From assembly GCA_031282725.1 (NCBI GenBank), contig JAITDD010000014.1:1-64000 (forward strand): 64,000 nt of DNA. The letters are read 5' to 3'. The position numbers and the translations under genes were made by a program. The notes beneath the pieces are model-generated. The model worked only from the letters and a program-made list of their open reading frames with translations, was not told where the DNA came from and searched no databases. Shown here one piece after another: positions 31,502-42,688 of the stretch (position 1 is the first letter of the stretch; each line of letters opens with the position of its first letter). This DNA comes from Mycoplasmataceae bacterium (GTDB taxonomy: Bacteria; Bacillota_I; Bacilli_A; Mycoplasmatales; Mycoplasmoidaceae).

Positions 31502-31505
31502 GCTG
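31487..31505 (+). repeat. Direct repeat, copy 2 (19 bases)
   Basis: ATGGTTTTAGACTAAGCTG matches copy 1 at 31053-31071 in 18 of 19 positions. It contains the stop codon of the 34-codon ORF. Confidence 0.6.
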
Positions 31506-31564
31506 TTTCAATAAAAAAACACGATTTTTAGAGAAAATAACGTACAAAATTGACTTATCTTTTT

Positions 31565-32746
31565 TTATGCAATATTGAAAACTAATCTCGCTTTACACAT
31601 TACTTTTGTAGAGGTTCTTTTATCAGTAATATTCACAAATCCATAGACAGAAGTAACAGAAGTGGACAAAGCAGTTGTATATGCCGCATTAAATCCAGTG
31701 GTAGAATCATACAAGGTGGTGCCGACAGTGTTTCCGTCTTGATCGTATAAAACATTATCATCACAACTGCTTAATTGAAATTCATTAAAATAATCGTTAT
31801 CATCATTCATGGCAGATCCCGTTATTTGGACAACATCAAAGTTTTTGTCACTTGTTGGTTTAAAGGGAGTGAAAGCGGTTCTGTTTTGTGTGGGTAAATC
31901 GGTTCTTGAATTTATTGCTCCAATATTCATACATTGAGTTTTATTGGAATCGTTTTGGGTGAATTCTGTGAAACTAACTCCAGCATCAGTAGTAGAAAAA
32001 ACAGGACCACTATCGAAAGCATCATTTGATCATATGTCAGCAGTATCTTTTAAATAAGCTTTAACAGAGAATTGAATTTGTTTGGTTGATGTTAATGTGG
32101 CAGTGTGGTGAACATCGTTCCCTATTCTGATATTGAAGTAGTTTTGAACAGGTTCCTGTAAAACAATGCTTAATCATCAATCAGAATAAGAGTCGGTTAA
32201 ATTTCAAGTGTAGGTTTGATTATCGCTAGCACATAAAGCACACATCTTCACGGTTTGGATATCATAATCGGTTGTACCTCTATTATTTTTAACACTTTCT
32301 TGGATGTGAAAGGTACCAAACTCTAATTCTTTATCTTCTCCTCCTTGCCCAAATCCTAGATAGATGTCCTCCACCATTCCATCTTTAACAGCGGTAGATA
32401 AGGCGATATCATTACCATATCCATATTTTTTATCCCAATCAGTAAGATTCATCATACTAGTCCCGATTGTTAAAAAATCTTCCACTATTGTAACAGAACA
32501 TGTAAATATAGTAGTTCCTCCAACTTCAACATTGGCTGAACTTTCTCCGACTGAATCGATTTTTGATTGAGAAAAATAATTATTACTTCAATTGTTTATT
32601 AGTTTGAAAGAAGGGGTGTTTCCTAGATTTGTTCCGATTTTTCATTTTACTTTGTTTTGATTACAAGAGGTTAGGAAGATGGTTGGGGAGGAAAAAGATA
32701 GAAATACACAGGGTAGGATGAAAAAAAGATTCTTCGTTATTTTCAT
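31565..32746 (-). CDS. Lipoprotein, 393 residues
   Basis: The signal is MKITKNLFFILPCVFLSF ending in the lipobox FLTSC (Cys28), so the protein is lipid-anchored outside. The mature part begins KWKIGTNLGNTPSFKLINNW and is a Thr/Asp-rich beta-type chain with several Cys (for example MCALCAS). It ends STKVMCKARLVFNIA. No known domain is recognised; a variable surface antigen role would fit. Several TGA codons are Trp, including paired ones in YSDWWLSI. TATAAT ends 12 bases before the ATG. Confidence 0.8.
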
Positions 32747-32813
32747 TTTACAAAGGATATTATATGGGGTTGTTTTTTTAATGTTTACATTAAGGTGAGA
32801 AGAAAATGAAAGA

Positions 32814-34598
32814 TTAAATCTTCATTTGATTAATTAAGTCTTCTATGAATGAAAAACATTCATCATATATTTTCGGATCTTGCAAATCGATTCCTAAAAT
32901 CTTGATTGTGTCTAGAGGAGATTTGGATGTTCCACTTTTTAAAAATTCATAAAATTTATCTAAAATTCCTTTTTCCTTGTTAATAATTTTTCTTGCCAAA
33001 CAAATAGCGACAATCTGGCCGACAGCATATTTGTATACATAGAAATTTCCGGCATAAAAGTGACTAATTCGGAATATTGTGGAAAGAGAATAGGAATAAG
33101 GTTTTTTTGCTTTTTTATCAGTCTTTGAAGAATATTTAAAAATCATTTTTTCATATAAATCTTGTAAACTTTGTTCAGTGAAAGGGACGGATTCATTAAC
33201 CATCTTGTTCGCTTCATATTCGAAATTGCTAAATATGATTTGTCGAGAAACAGTACTGAAAAAACCACTAACGATTTCGTTAATAAAATTGTTTTTTAGT
33301 TCTTTATCATCCTTATACTTTTCAATCATATAAAGGCCAAGTAAGGTTTCATTGAGGATACTTGGAATTTCGGCAGTAAAGATTGTTGTGTCAGCATACA
33401 CAGGTTGAGAAGAAACAAAATATAAGGAATTCATACTGTGTCCCAATTCGTGGGCTAAAGTGCTTACAGAGTCGAAAGAAGAGTTGAAGTTCAGAAGAAT
33501 GTAATATTTTTTTAATCCTTTGGCTTCTCCTATTGAATAGGCTCCGGTGTATTTATTTTTTTTAGGCATATATGAAATTCAATTCTCATCTCTGGCTTTT
33601 TTAAGGTTTGTTACATATTCTTTTCCTAATATCTTAAAACAAGAAAGAATTAAATCTCATGATTGTTCGATGGTGTATTTTACTTTTTTCTTACATAAAT
33701 CAATGCTGCAATCTCATGGCTCTACTTTTTTAAGATGTAATTGTTTTGCTAATATTTTTTTTACTTTTTCTTTATATTTAATGTAAATAGGTTTAAATTT
33801 CTCAACATTTTTGTAAAGATCAAGAATGAAATCTTGGCTCACTTCGTCATGAAAACAAACAGAATCTAGATAGTCATTAAAATTGTGAAGTTTTGCATAT
33901 GTGTTAAGTTGTAAATAATTGTAATATAAGGTTTTGGTTAGTGTGGAACGGAAATTATAGTATGTTTTATTAAAGGTTATTCAAACATTTTTTCGCAATA
34001 TCCGATCCTTTGATTTTAAAAGAGTAAAAACTTTGGCCATTGTTGAAAGTTCTACCTTTTTCCCTTTTCCATCTACAACATCGTTAAATTTGATATCGGT
34101 TGTTGTTAGAGTGGAAAAAATAGAATGAACCGCGGAATTGTTAATGGAGATTTTACTGATCAATTGATTTTCTTTTTTGTCAAGAATATGTTTTTTCGTT
34201 TTAAATAAAAGTTCATAGGACCTTTCATATTGTTTCAGATAAGGATCTTGGGATATGTATTTTCTAATTTTTTCTTCATTCTCTAAAACAGTATTGACTA
34301 ATCCGGAGAATTTTTTAGAAAACTCGTGGCCTTTCATATCTAATTTTTGTTCTCATGCTTGAAATTCTTGATTAGACATGTCTTCATTAACTTTGTTTGA
34401 AATATAGTTGGATAATCTATTTGAAATATTTTCTTCTTTATCGTTTATCTTTTTTCATTCAACAAAATTCTTTATGTTATCTAAGAAGGTAGGAACCATT
34501 TTAAGAATTTTCTCGTTTATATTGACTCATTCATCATAAAGATGTTGCAAATCTTTTCCTTCTAAAACAGCTTCTAAATCTCAATTATTTTTTTCCAT
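32814..34598 (-). CDS. pepF: Oligoendopeptidase F (M3 family zinc peptidase)
   Basis: The 594-residue cytosolic peptidase matches the usual PepF length of about 600. It cuts short peptides, here probably those taken up from the host. The zinc motif is STLAHELGHSMNSLYF (HExxH), and the third zinc ligand is in SILNETLLGLYMIEK, as in M3 enzymes. SYSLSTIFRISHFYAGNFYV and YKYAVGQIVAICLA make up the C-terminal substrate-binding region. Its ATG lies inside the end of the glycosyltransferase gene (14-base overlap), so the two are co-transcribed and translation is coupled. Confidence 0.95.
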
Positions 34599-35526
34599 AT
34601 TTCTTTAAAAGCTTTTTATAAACATTTTTTCCTTGCCAAACTATTATATTTCGCCATAAATTAACTTTTTTTAAAATATAATCATATTTTCTTAGTCAAA
34701 GGAATAAGGTTTCGTAGCTCATTAATCTTTTATCATCATCGCCTTTTTTTGAAATAAGTAAATAAGACATAATGGTGATTAAATAATTCAAACATAATAT
34801 ATTTTCTCTTTCATAACAACATTTATCGATATTTAATGTAATTTCGTATATTTTTTCACAAGAAGGTTTGATCGATAATGAATTGACTGCTTTACGATAA
34901 AAATAGGTGTGTTTCATATTGTATTGAATATCTTTATTAATGGACAAAAAATATGAAATAAAAAAATGGTCTTCTGTTAGAGTTGGTCAATATCCAAGTT
35001 TTTGTAAAAAAAGCATTGCAGATACATATTTTTCTTTTTTAAATAATTTGTTTCATAAATAGCCATAATCGTTTTTAAATATGAATTTTTCAATACTATC
35101 TTTATTGCTAAAATTATCAACAGCGAAAGCTCTAATTCAATAGCATTTAGGAACAAATAGTTTATTCTTTCCCACAATACAAGAGGATTCTTTTTTTGCC
35201 AATATTTTTGCAAATGAAGAAATGAAGTTTTTGCTCACTCAATCATCAGAGTCGACAAAAATAAAATATTCAGTTTCACACAATTCAACGAGTCGAACTC
35301 TTGTTTTGATTAGTCCGATATTGTTTTGGCTATATATTTTGATATTTAAAATGTTCTTATTTTTTACGCTAAATTCTTTAATTAAATCGTAGGTATTATC
35401 GATAGATCCATCATTAATAATTACGAGATTAAAATTTTTATCTTTTTGTTTTAAAAGGCTAGAAAATAATTTTGGTAGTCATTTCGCAGCGTTGTAGCAC
35501 GGAATTAGTACAGAAATTCTATTCAT
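34585..35526 (-). CDS. Family 2 glycosyltransferase
   Basis: The 313-residue enzyme moves a sugar from a nucleotide-sugar to an acceptor, probably a membrane glycolipid or surface polysaccharide. The GT-A fold motifs are clear: RISVLIPCYNAAKWLPKL at the N-terminus, LVIINDGSIDNT, the metal-binding YFIFVDSDDWVS, and LTEDHFFISYF at the acceptor side. There is no membrane helix. Start: TATAAT ends 13 bases before the ATG, at the long end of the range seen here. The end overlaps pepF. Confidence 0.9.
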
Positions 35527-35626
35527 TATGGTTTGGTAAATTATATTTATTTATTCATTAAACAAGAACTGGCATTGGGAGCGAGATTGGTGATTTTTCT
35601 TCCAAAACCTTCTTATAAAAATAGGT

Positions 35627-35640
35627 AAAAGTTAACTTTT
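35627..35640. promoter_or_regulatory. Palindrome AAAAGTTAACTTTT upstream of a small-gene operon
   Basis: A perfect 14-base palindrome ends 30 bases before the ATG at 35671. The identical palindrome occurs at 60074-60087, 27 bases before the comEC start, and both are followed by a T-rich stretch and a TATAT-type box. It is probably a shared operator. Confidence 0.55.
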
Positions 35641-35670
35641 TGTTTTTTGGCGCTATATATATGTATAGAC

Positions 35671-35766
35671 ATGAACCGAAAAATTCAACAAAATTACAAA
35701 ACTAAACAAGGAATATTATGCACAGCATTCTGTTATTTTGACGAAAAGAAAGGATGGTGAATATAA
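35671..35766 (+). CDS. Small ORF, 31 residues
   Basis: It would read MNRKIQQNYKTKQGILCTAF then CYFDEKKGWWI, with two Cys and a Trp pair (one TGA). The ATG follows a TATAT-type box and the shared palindrome, and the coiled-coil gene starts 7 bases after the stop. The promoter position argues that it is translated; its function is unknown. Confidence 0.4.
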
Positions 35767-35773
35767 CTAAATC

Positions 35774-36127
35774 ATGAGCGATATAGTAAAAGATGGAAAA
35801 TCGGAAGAAATCGAAGTTAAAGTAACAAAATCCGAAAATAAGTTTGTTAAGGTAAACGAAATATTTAAAGTTGCAATCATTAAAAACAAAAAAGGCGGTA
35901 AAGGAACCGACACAAAACCTCCTTCGAAGTTAGATATATTTATTGATCTCGTTATGACTAGATTTGATGAACAAGCGATTGTAAACAAAGCTATTTTAGA
36001 AAAAGTTGGTAATATAGAAACCAAGGTCGATAAATTAGAAGTCAAAGTTGATAATCTAGAAACTAAGGTTAACGAGGCGAAAGATGATCTCGATAATATT
36101 GTCGAAAAAAACGATTTAAAGAGATAA
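35774..36127 (+). CDS. Coiled-coil protein, 117 residues
   Basis: It starts MSDIVKDGKSEEIEVKVTKS, passes through a Lys/Gly-rich linker (KNKKGGKGTDTKPPSK) and a helical LDIFIDLVMTRFDEQAIVNK, then ends in heptads GNIETKVDKLEVKVDNLETK and DLDNIVEKNDLKR. The final motif is shared with the coiled-coil gene at 27.9-28.3 kb. The layout recalls the DUF16-type coiled-coil families of mycoplasmas, whose role is unknown. It lies 7 bases after the 31-residue ORF and would share its promoter. Confidence 0.65.
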   Translation: MSDIVKDGKSEEIEVKVTKSENKFVKVNEIFKVAIIKNKKGGKGTDTKPPSKLDIFIDLVMTRFDEQAIVNKAILEKVGNIETKVDKLEVKVDNLETKVNEAKDDLDNIVEKNDLKR

Positions 36128-36205
36128 TACTTTTTCATCATAAACTACACAAACAAAACAATAGTAAATTAACCTAAACTAGCTAAGCTATATAATAAAA
36201 AAGTA

Positions 36206-36718
36206 GTGTTCGGAAAGAAGAAAAATAAGGAAAAAAAAGAAAAATGATGGAGGAATCCTGACGATACCACTGAATTGGAATCTGTATGAGGAACTAAATA
36301 TAAAATCGCTAGTGGTCTTTCTGTCACTTTTATTGTTGGTCTAATACTTCTTGCGCTATCTCTTACTGTTTTTCGGACAAATGTTGATATTTCCGAAAAT
36401 GTTTGCCGGACTATTTTATATATTGCTATTGTTTTAATCATTGCAAGCCTTATCGGAATTTTTGCAACCTTATTTATCCGAATAAAAGAACAAAAAGAAT
36501 TTCAAAGAAAAGTTAATAAGGAAAACGAAATCGCCATCAAAATGAGATTAAGAGAAGAAGAATATGAACGAAGCTTAAAAGACATTAATACCGACAAGGA
36601 AAGACTAGACAAATTGAAACAAAGGAACGAAATGAAAAGAAAACAAATGCAACAATGAGAAAAAAAGAAACAAAAACAGATGCAAAAAGAAAAGAAGATT
36701 TCAGAAACTATTAATTAG
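36206..36718 (+). CDS. Membrane protein with C-terminal coiled coil, 170 residues
   Basis: I cannot name this protein. A basic start (FGKKKNKEKKEKWWRNPDD) leads into two membrane helices, IASGLSVTFIVGLILLALSL and ILYIAIVLIIASLIGIFATL. About 85 residues of highly charged coiled coil follow (QRKVNKENEIAIKMRLREEE, ERLDKLKQRNEMKRKQMQQW) and face the cytoplasm. The start is GTG, with TATAAT ending 9 bases upstream. It ends 5 bases before ruvX and is transcribed with it. Confidence 0.7.
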
Positions 36719-36723
36719 AGAAC

Positions 36724-37155
36724 ATGCGTTTATTAGGTATAGATTTAGGCACCAAAACGATGGGACTCGCTATTTCTGATGTTGAACAAAAATACATAAG
36801 TCCTTTAAAGAAATTCGATTTTAAAAACGAGAATTATAGCCTTTGTGTCAAAGAAATTGAGAAAATAATCATCCAATACCAAAACGAAATCGAAAAAATA
36901 ATTCTTGGATACCCAACAAAAATGAATAAAGAGAAAACCGAATGAACTTATAAAGTTATTGAGTTTAAGAAAATACTGCAAAAAGCGACACATCTTCCGG
37001 TTCATTTACAAGATGAAAGAATGACAACGATCGAAGCAAACACAATCATGAAAGAAGAATTGAATTTTAAAGGTTCGATGATGAAAAAGAAGAAGGATAT
37101 CATCAGCGCAATCGTCATCCTTGAACAGTATTTAAATTCTTGTAAAAAAAAATAA
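36724..37155 (+). CDS. ruvX: Holliday junction resolvase-like RNase YqgF/RuvX
   Basis: The 143-residue protein has the RNase H-like fold of the YqgF family, which works in rRNA 5' end maturation and possibly junction resolution. Motifs are MRLLGIDLGTKTMGLAISD, KIILGYPTKMN, LQDERMTTIEA with the catalytic Glu, and KKKKDIISAIVILEQYL with the last Asp. The size is normal for the family. Confidence 0.93.
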
Positions 37156-37231
37156 AAAATATGAGTTTTAGTGTCCCTAAATCGGGGGAGTACTTGGCGA
37201 AATAAAATTAAAGGAATATAATGTTGATAAT

Positions 37232-37849
37232 ATGTCTTTTTCTAAAAAAAAAATTGGCTTTTTTAGCACATTTTTAGTTGGATTATCTATTTTATCAATT
37301 CCCTCCCTTTTGTTGTGTTTAGGAACGAGCAAAATGAAACAAAATCAGATAAATATCAGTTCTAACCAATCTGTTTCTATATACGGTACCAGCACTCCTA
37401 ATTTAATTTTTGGTGGTAATGCGGATGACTATACATTTCAATATTGTGATGAAGAAATTTATATGACAGAAAATGATTACGAAAAAATTAATCCTAGCTA
37501 TATTAATGTCAACTATATTAGAGGTTATATTTTTCATAAAACGGTTTTTTTATATTTCCGATTTTATTTCGAACAAGAATCAAGTGGTACTTCTGTATGA
37601 ACGAAATTATGTAAAATAAAAACAAATTGTTTTTTACCTTATAATTATACCTTACAATATTCCGCATCAGAAGTAGGTGCCTCTAAACAAACTCCTATTT
37701 TAGTTTATGTAGATAAAAATGGGGAAATTTCCCTTGGCTATATTCCTGCTGGAACCAAAGGAACATGCACCACCCTTTTTTCTTACGAAACCCAGAAACC
37801 TATTACAAACCCAGTTGCTGATAAGATTAATGTTTGAAGAAAAAAATAG
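37232..37849 (+). CDS. Secreted/anchored surface protein, paralog of 6502-7155
   Basis: The 205-residue protein starts MSFSKKKIGFFSTF then LVGLSILSIPSLLLCLGTSK, almost the same leader as the protein at 6502-7155. The lysines are encoded by a run of 10 A. The mature part is Tyr/Ser-rich with three Cys (KLCKIKTNCFLPYNYTL) and no helix; both paralogs end in a Trp-basic tail (NVWRKK here, NIWYRKS there). TATAAT ends 9 bases before the ATG. The frame is open with the present tract length. Confidence 0.75.
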
Positions 37850-37909
37850 AACGGTTTTTTGTTTTAAAAAGCCAATCTAAAATGTTATTTTTTCTAACCT
37901 CTTCCACCT

Positions 37910-38800
37910 TTATTTTTTACCTGAAAAAGTTTTGCCAATTTCAATTAATTTTTTTGCAAATATATCGTTATCTATCAAATCTTTAGCTGATTCATTGTAA
38001 TCTCTTTTTATTTTTTCTTTACATCAAAGTATGTCATCTTCGCTAATATTTTTTCAATCTTTAACCAATCTAGTATTTTCTTTGTCATTAATCAAGTTAT
38101 AAGAATATTCACAATCTGTTAATATTTTGATTTGATTTTTGATGCAGAAAGTTATTGTACCTGTAAGATATTTGAGGTCATTACGGAGATAAACGACACA
38201 ATTTGTGCAAGGAAAATAGTCTTTGCATGAAGTTGGCTTTTGTTCACAAATAATTCGTTCTTTATTCAAAAAACCATTCACATCATTCGCATAGAAAAAA
38301 TGGTTAATTTGGTTTCATTTAGGATTTGAAAAAATATCAATTAAACTTTGTTTTCTTGCTCCATCTGTTGCTACTGAAGTAATTAAAACAGAGTCTCATT
38401 TTCTTTCACCTCCACCCGCGAATTTGTCTTCAAAAACTGGGTCGATTAACGGTATTTTGTACTTAAGCGAATCTTCATAGCAATAAGTGACTACAAACGA
38501 AAAATTTTTTGCAAAAGAACGGTTAAAAATGAAACTTCAACTTTTGTGACTTTTTTTGGTAAAAGTTAAAGATTGGTCGATGTGATACATACAAGTGTTA
38601 AAATATTTTTTTGCATATTTTGCTAATAAAGTTTTTTTAATTCTTTCTATAAAACTTGTATAAAAATAAGCTCCAGGAAAACAAATTAATAAATGTTTAT
38701 CTTTGTTTTCTTTGATTCATTTTTTGTTAAATTTGGAAGAACAAATATAGTATTTTGTTTCCTTTTGTACAAATCAAGGAAAAGTTTCATCAATAACCAT
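37910..38800 (-). CDS. Hypothetical soluble protein, 296 residues
   Basis: I do not recognise the family. The sequence runs MVIDETFPWFVQKETKYYIC, LLICFPGAYFYTSFIERIKK, IPLIDPVFEDKFAGGGERKW and CKDYFPCTNCVVYLRNDLKY, with many Cys and aromatic residues and no membrane helix. It may be a carbohydrate-active or nucleic-acid enzyme, but no motif settles it. The ATG at 38800 is the first standard start. An in-frame ATT at 38836 lies 6 bases after a TATAAT, so a leaderless start 12 codons earlier is possible. Confidence 0.55.
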
Positions 38801-38899
38801 GTAAACTTTTGTGTCTTTTGAATACTGTTTGATAATAAAATTATTATATTTTTTCCTCTTTAAAATAAAGAGTGCGAAGTTATAATATATTTATATATT

Positions 38900-41563
38900 A
38901 TGCATTCAATTTTAGCAACAATCTATAATCATGCAACTGTTGCAAATATTCTTGACACATTAATCAATGCCCTCGTTACTGTTTTTACTGAAGTTATTCA
39001 AAAAATTCTTTCACCAATCCTTTTATTAGTTTGACAAATTCTTGTTTACCTTCCTTTGCAAATAATTCAAGCTATGGTGACATTATTCAATTTCTTTGCA
39101 AATGGATTTTCTTCAACAATTTTCAGTTCTTCTTTTGATGGGGAGACTTGACATTATCAGTTTGATTTAACAAGTGGTATTGGACAAATAACTATGTTTA
39201 CACTTATCATCGCTTTACTTTTGTTTTTCGGAATTTGAGTGTTTAATTTAGGAGTAAAAAAAGGACCTATCGCAAATAAATTCAAACAATTCAAATGGCC
39301 TTTATACATGTTTTTCGCCCTTATTGCTTTCCCTATCATAATGATTATTTCCGATTCTTTACTTTCTCCCCTTCTTATGGCTTTCACAAGTACCGCTCCG
39401 ATTAAACTAATGAGTATTGACGTCAGTAACTTAAACTCCTATTGCTTGGGAAATAGTGATAATTGTGATTTTCAACTGTTAGCTACCATCGGTTCAAAAG
39501 TGCAAGTTGGGGGAAGTTTTTTGCAGAATTATCTCGACACTTATGTTACTAATTTGAATAAGGCGATTGATAAGATGCAGGCTGAAATGGCAAAAGGAGA
39601 TGATGCGAAACAGGAGTTTGGAATATTAGCAACTTATCTTGGAGATTTAAAAGTTTCTATTACCAAAGTCCAAAGTTATGTCGATAAAGATTTAGCCGCA
39701 TTGCAAGGGAAAATTAATAACTTTTTTACAAGTCTCGGAATGATTCCATCACAAGGTATTTTTATGACCAAAGAAGAATCAGATACAATTCATGGTTTTA
39801 TCAATTCATTAAACGATTTTTCCTCCAGCTTCTATGATCTTTCAACCCTTTCTGATAAAATGGGTTCTTCCTATTGCGATGTCGGGTGAGATTCTTTGGC
39901 TAAACTAGATGAAACTTTCACAAAAAATAATCTCTACACACCTTTAAAAAATATCATTAATTCATTCAATGATGATAAGATTACTGATATTGGTTACTAT
40001 GTCAATGGCCGTAGTTCTATCATCTACCGAATTATTAATGGGTGTGAACAGTATAACGGTCTTTCTTATATTCGTTGATGTACAAACTCCACTCCTCCTC
40101 TTCCTCTTGTTCAAGCTCTTTATTCCGCAATTACCGGAAATCCAGGTTCTGAATGAGACCAATCCCCTTCCCTTTCATATGTTGCCAATATGAACCTTTT
40201 AAACTTTATTCTAGGTGGATTTGCTTGTTGATCAATGATTCTGATTATCTACACTTTCGTTGCCTCTGCTGTTAAAAGAACTTATTATATTTTAGGATAT
40301 TGGATTATTGGTTTCTTTTATATTGCTAATGGACAAAATGATGCAAAATCCGTTCCTAACTGATACAAAACTATATTCGGAAAATGAATTGGTGTTTTAG
40401 TTATGTACATTCTTTTCAATCTTGCAGGAGTTATTATGAGTCTAATTCAACCAGCTGTTACCGCGGGTCTTACTTCTTCTGATTGAAGTTTTGGAAATAA
40501 TGGACAAATAAATCTTTTAGCTTCATTAGGAGTTATTCTTTCTATCCAAGCAGCTTACGAAACCGCTTACCAAATTAGTCAACAATATCTATCTGCCTGA
40601 GGAGCAAAGGATGAGAAATTCTCTAATGCTGAAATGTTTGGTTCTTTAAAACAAGGTGCCGCTTTATTACAAAGTACCACTGCAAGTGCAAAACAATGAA
40701 CTGGAACTTTAACAGGATATACTGCCGGAAAATCAATATATGATTGAAATGAGACAAGAAAAGAAAATAAGGAAAAAAAGATCCAAGCAGAAGAGAAAAG
40801 GTTGAAAAGAGCCGAGATGTCAGCAGGATTGACTAAAAAGAAACAAGAGATGAGAGAAAAGGGTTATGATTTGAAAGAAACAACAGGAAGTGCTTTAAAA
40901 GACTTTTTCTTAACAAGTCAAACAAGAGATAATACTGGAAAAGTTAATGGACGAGAAATGAATGCTATTGGTCGTTTCTTTAACTCTTCATTTGCGGGAC
41001 TTGAATCAAATAACCATGTCCCTAATTGGTTGGGAATGGGAAGTGCCCAAATGTCTGAAGAAAGAAAAGCAGAATACAAACCTTTACAAGTCCCTGCTGT
41101 TAATGGTTTAAACTCTCCTCCTAACGCCAGAGCTTCCAGACCCGTTGATCAAGATGCAAGGGATTTAGTATCTCACTTAAATGGACAAACAGATTCTAAT
41201 GGTATTGCCGGAGAACCAGATCCAGCAGCATGATACGGAAGAGTTTGTAGAGGACCAGCGGATGGACAATCACATGAAGAATGACAAAGAGAGGCTGACG
41301 CTTATAACAATATGGCACGTAGATTAAACTCTGGAGAAGATGTTGGATTAACTAACCCTAACTTGAAGAAATTACGTCAAGCTCAAAATGTTCATGAAGA
41401 TACTGGTAAATTAATGACAATAAATACTGCCCATGGCGCTGTTTCTGATCCTGATACCGGACTTAGTATGTCTCCTTTTGAACCTGTTCAACCTAATATT
41501 CCAAGTTTGCCTAACCCTCAACAAGGCCCAATGAAATATTCTCCAACACCTCCTGCTGGTTAG
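38900..41563 (+). CDS. VirB6/TrbL-like polytopic membrane protein of a type IV secretion-like system
   Basis: The 887-residue protein has three N-terminal helices (LSPILLLVWQILVYLPLQII, ITMFTLIIALLLFFGIWVF, PLYMFFALIAFPIIMIISDS) and a long external domain of about 240 residues. A second helix group follows (ACWSMILIIYTFVASAVKRT, ILGYWIIGFFYIANG, GVLVMYILFNLAGVIMSLI), then a cytoplasmic tail of roughly 300 residues that is charged, then Pro-rich. This layout is like the membrane protein carried by mycoplasma integrative conjugative elements (Mbov_0396-like) and VirB6/TrbL proteins. The VirB4-like ATPase encoded 1.1 kb away on the other strand supports a secretion role. The assignment is by topology and context. 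Confidence 0.6.
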
Positions 41564-41566
41564 TCT

Positions 41567-42352
41567 ATGATTTTTATTGAATCCAAAAATAATAAGGTTG
41601 TAAAATTAGCGTCTTCTTTATTCTCTGACAAGAAGTATCGTGTTTCTACTGGCCTTTTTATTTGCGAAACTTATCGGGTTTTTCTTCATTTGCAAAATAA
41701 TGGGATTAATCCGGAATTTGTTATTATTAATAAAGCTTCCAAATATTTTTCTTTTTTTTCCAAGAAAGAGAATGTTTATAGTGTTGATAGTAAGCTTTTT
41801 TCTTCCCTTTCTAAATTGGGTAATAGCGATGGGATTATTATGGTTTATAAGAAGAATGAGAGAAAGATGGAATTGAGCAAGGAAAAGAAGTATCTAATCT
41901 TAGATAAAATCCAGAATCCGAATAATTTAGGAAACATTGCTCGAACTGCTTCTTGTTTTAATGTTGATGGGTTAATAGTTACTAATTGCAGTGTTGACAT
42001 TTATCATCCTGATGTCATTCGTTCAAGTATGGGAAGTATTCTTACGTTCCCTGTAATGTTCAGCACTAGTTTGAAAGATACTGTTACTTCTTTAAAAAAG
42101 GCTGGAGTGAAGGTTTATGTCTCTTCTTTATCTAAAAAGGCTGAAAGTATTGTTAATGTTAAATTCCCCTCCTCTGGTTTAGCAATAGCTTTTGGGAATG
42201 AAGGGAACGGAATAAGTGAGAATGATTTAAAGCTTTTTGACAACAATATTGTTTACATTCCTATTAACGATAAGACTGATTCGTTGAATGTAGGGAATGC
42301 TGTTGCTATATTTCTATTTGCTGCTTTTGTCCACGGTAATAGTCCTTCCTAA
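41567..42352 (+). CDS. SpoU/TrmH-family RNA 2'-O-methyltransferase
   Basis: The 261-residue SAM-dependent enzyme methylates ribose in rRNA or tRNA. The SPOUT knot motifs are visible: LDKIQNPNNLGNIARTASCF (motif 1), GLAIAFGNEGNGISENDL (motif 2) and IPINDKTDSLNVGNAVAIFL (motif 3), after a small N-terminal domain with the typical SLFSDKKYRVSTGLFICE. The ATG is 3 bases after the VirB6-like gene, so they are co-transcribed. Its last 39 bases overlap the end of the membrane protein gene on the opposite strand. Confidence 0.93.
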   Translation: MIFIESKNNKVVKLASSLFSDKKYRVSTGLFICETYRVFLHLQNNGINPEFVIINKASKYFSFFSKKENVYSVDSKLFSSLSKLGNSDGIIMVYKKNERKMELSKEKKYLILDKIQNPNNLGNIARTASCFNVDGLIVTNCSVDIYHPDVIRSSMGSILTFPVMFSTSLKDTVTSLKKAGVKVYVSSLSKKAESIVNVKFPSSGLAIAFGNEGNGISENDLKLFDNNIVYIPINDKTDSLNVGNAVAIFLFAAFVHGNSPS

Positions 42353-42688
42353 TTTCGAGTTTAAATCACCAATCCTTATCTTCTTTATTTTTGATTCATT
42401 AATTCGACAGATTATGAAGCCGAGAAGGAAAACGAAACAAGGGACGGAAAAGAAGAAGATCCAAGGGGGTGTTTTTCTTAAATTGTCTCCAATATTCTCA
42501 TTTCTTATGGAGACGAAAAGGATGAAGACGATTATGATAAGAGTGAAGGCAAGGATGAAGGAAGTTGAAAGACAGTGATAAACATTCTCTTTTAAATATT
42601 TTTCACTAGATCAGAAGAATTTGATGTTTCGGGCATTGTGAGTTCTTTTATCTCCAATAACATTGCCTTTATTCAATAATTTGCTCAT
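42314..42688 (-). CDS. Small membrane protein, 124 residues, coupled to the VirB4-like gene
   Basis: It begins MSKLLNKGNVIGDKRTHNAR, then two membrane helices (LSTSFILAFTLIIIVFILFV and IFFFSVPCFVFLLGFIICRI) and a basic C-terminus. I recognise no family. Its ATG overlaps the stop of the VirB4-like gene (TAATG). That overlap and the membrane topology suggest a small accessory part of the same secretion machinery. It converges on and overlaps the methyltransferase gene by 39 bases. Confidence 0.6.

Noticed and set aside
31053-31505. CRISPR array
   Set aside because: There are only two copies, separated by 415 bases that contain an ORF, with no regular spacers and no cas genes in the window.
42297-42578. 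Plus-strand ORF after the methyltransferase gene (about 93 codons)
   Set aside because: The minus-strand frame has two clear membrane helices and a TAATG coupling to the VirB4-like gene, so it is the better gene.
42686-42688. Ribosomal protein L28 for the gene starting MSKLLNKGNVIGDKRTHNAR
   Set aside because: The first residues recall L28, but the rest has two membrane helices and none of the L28 core.
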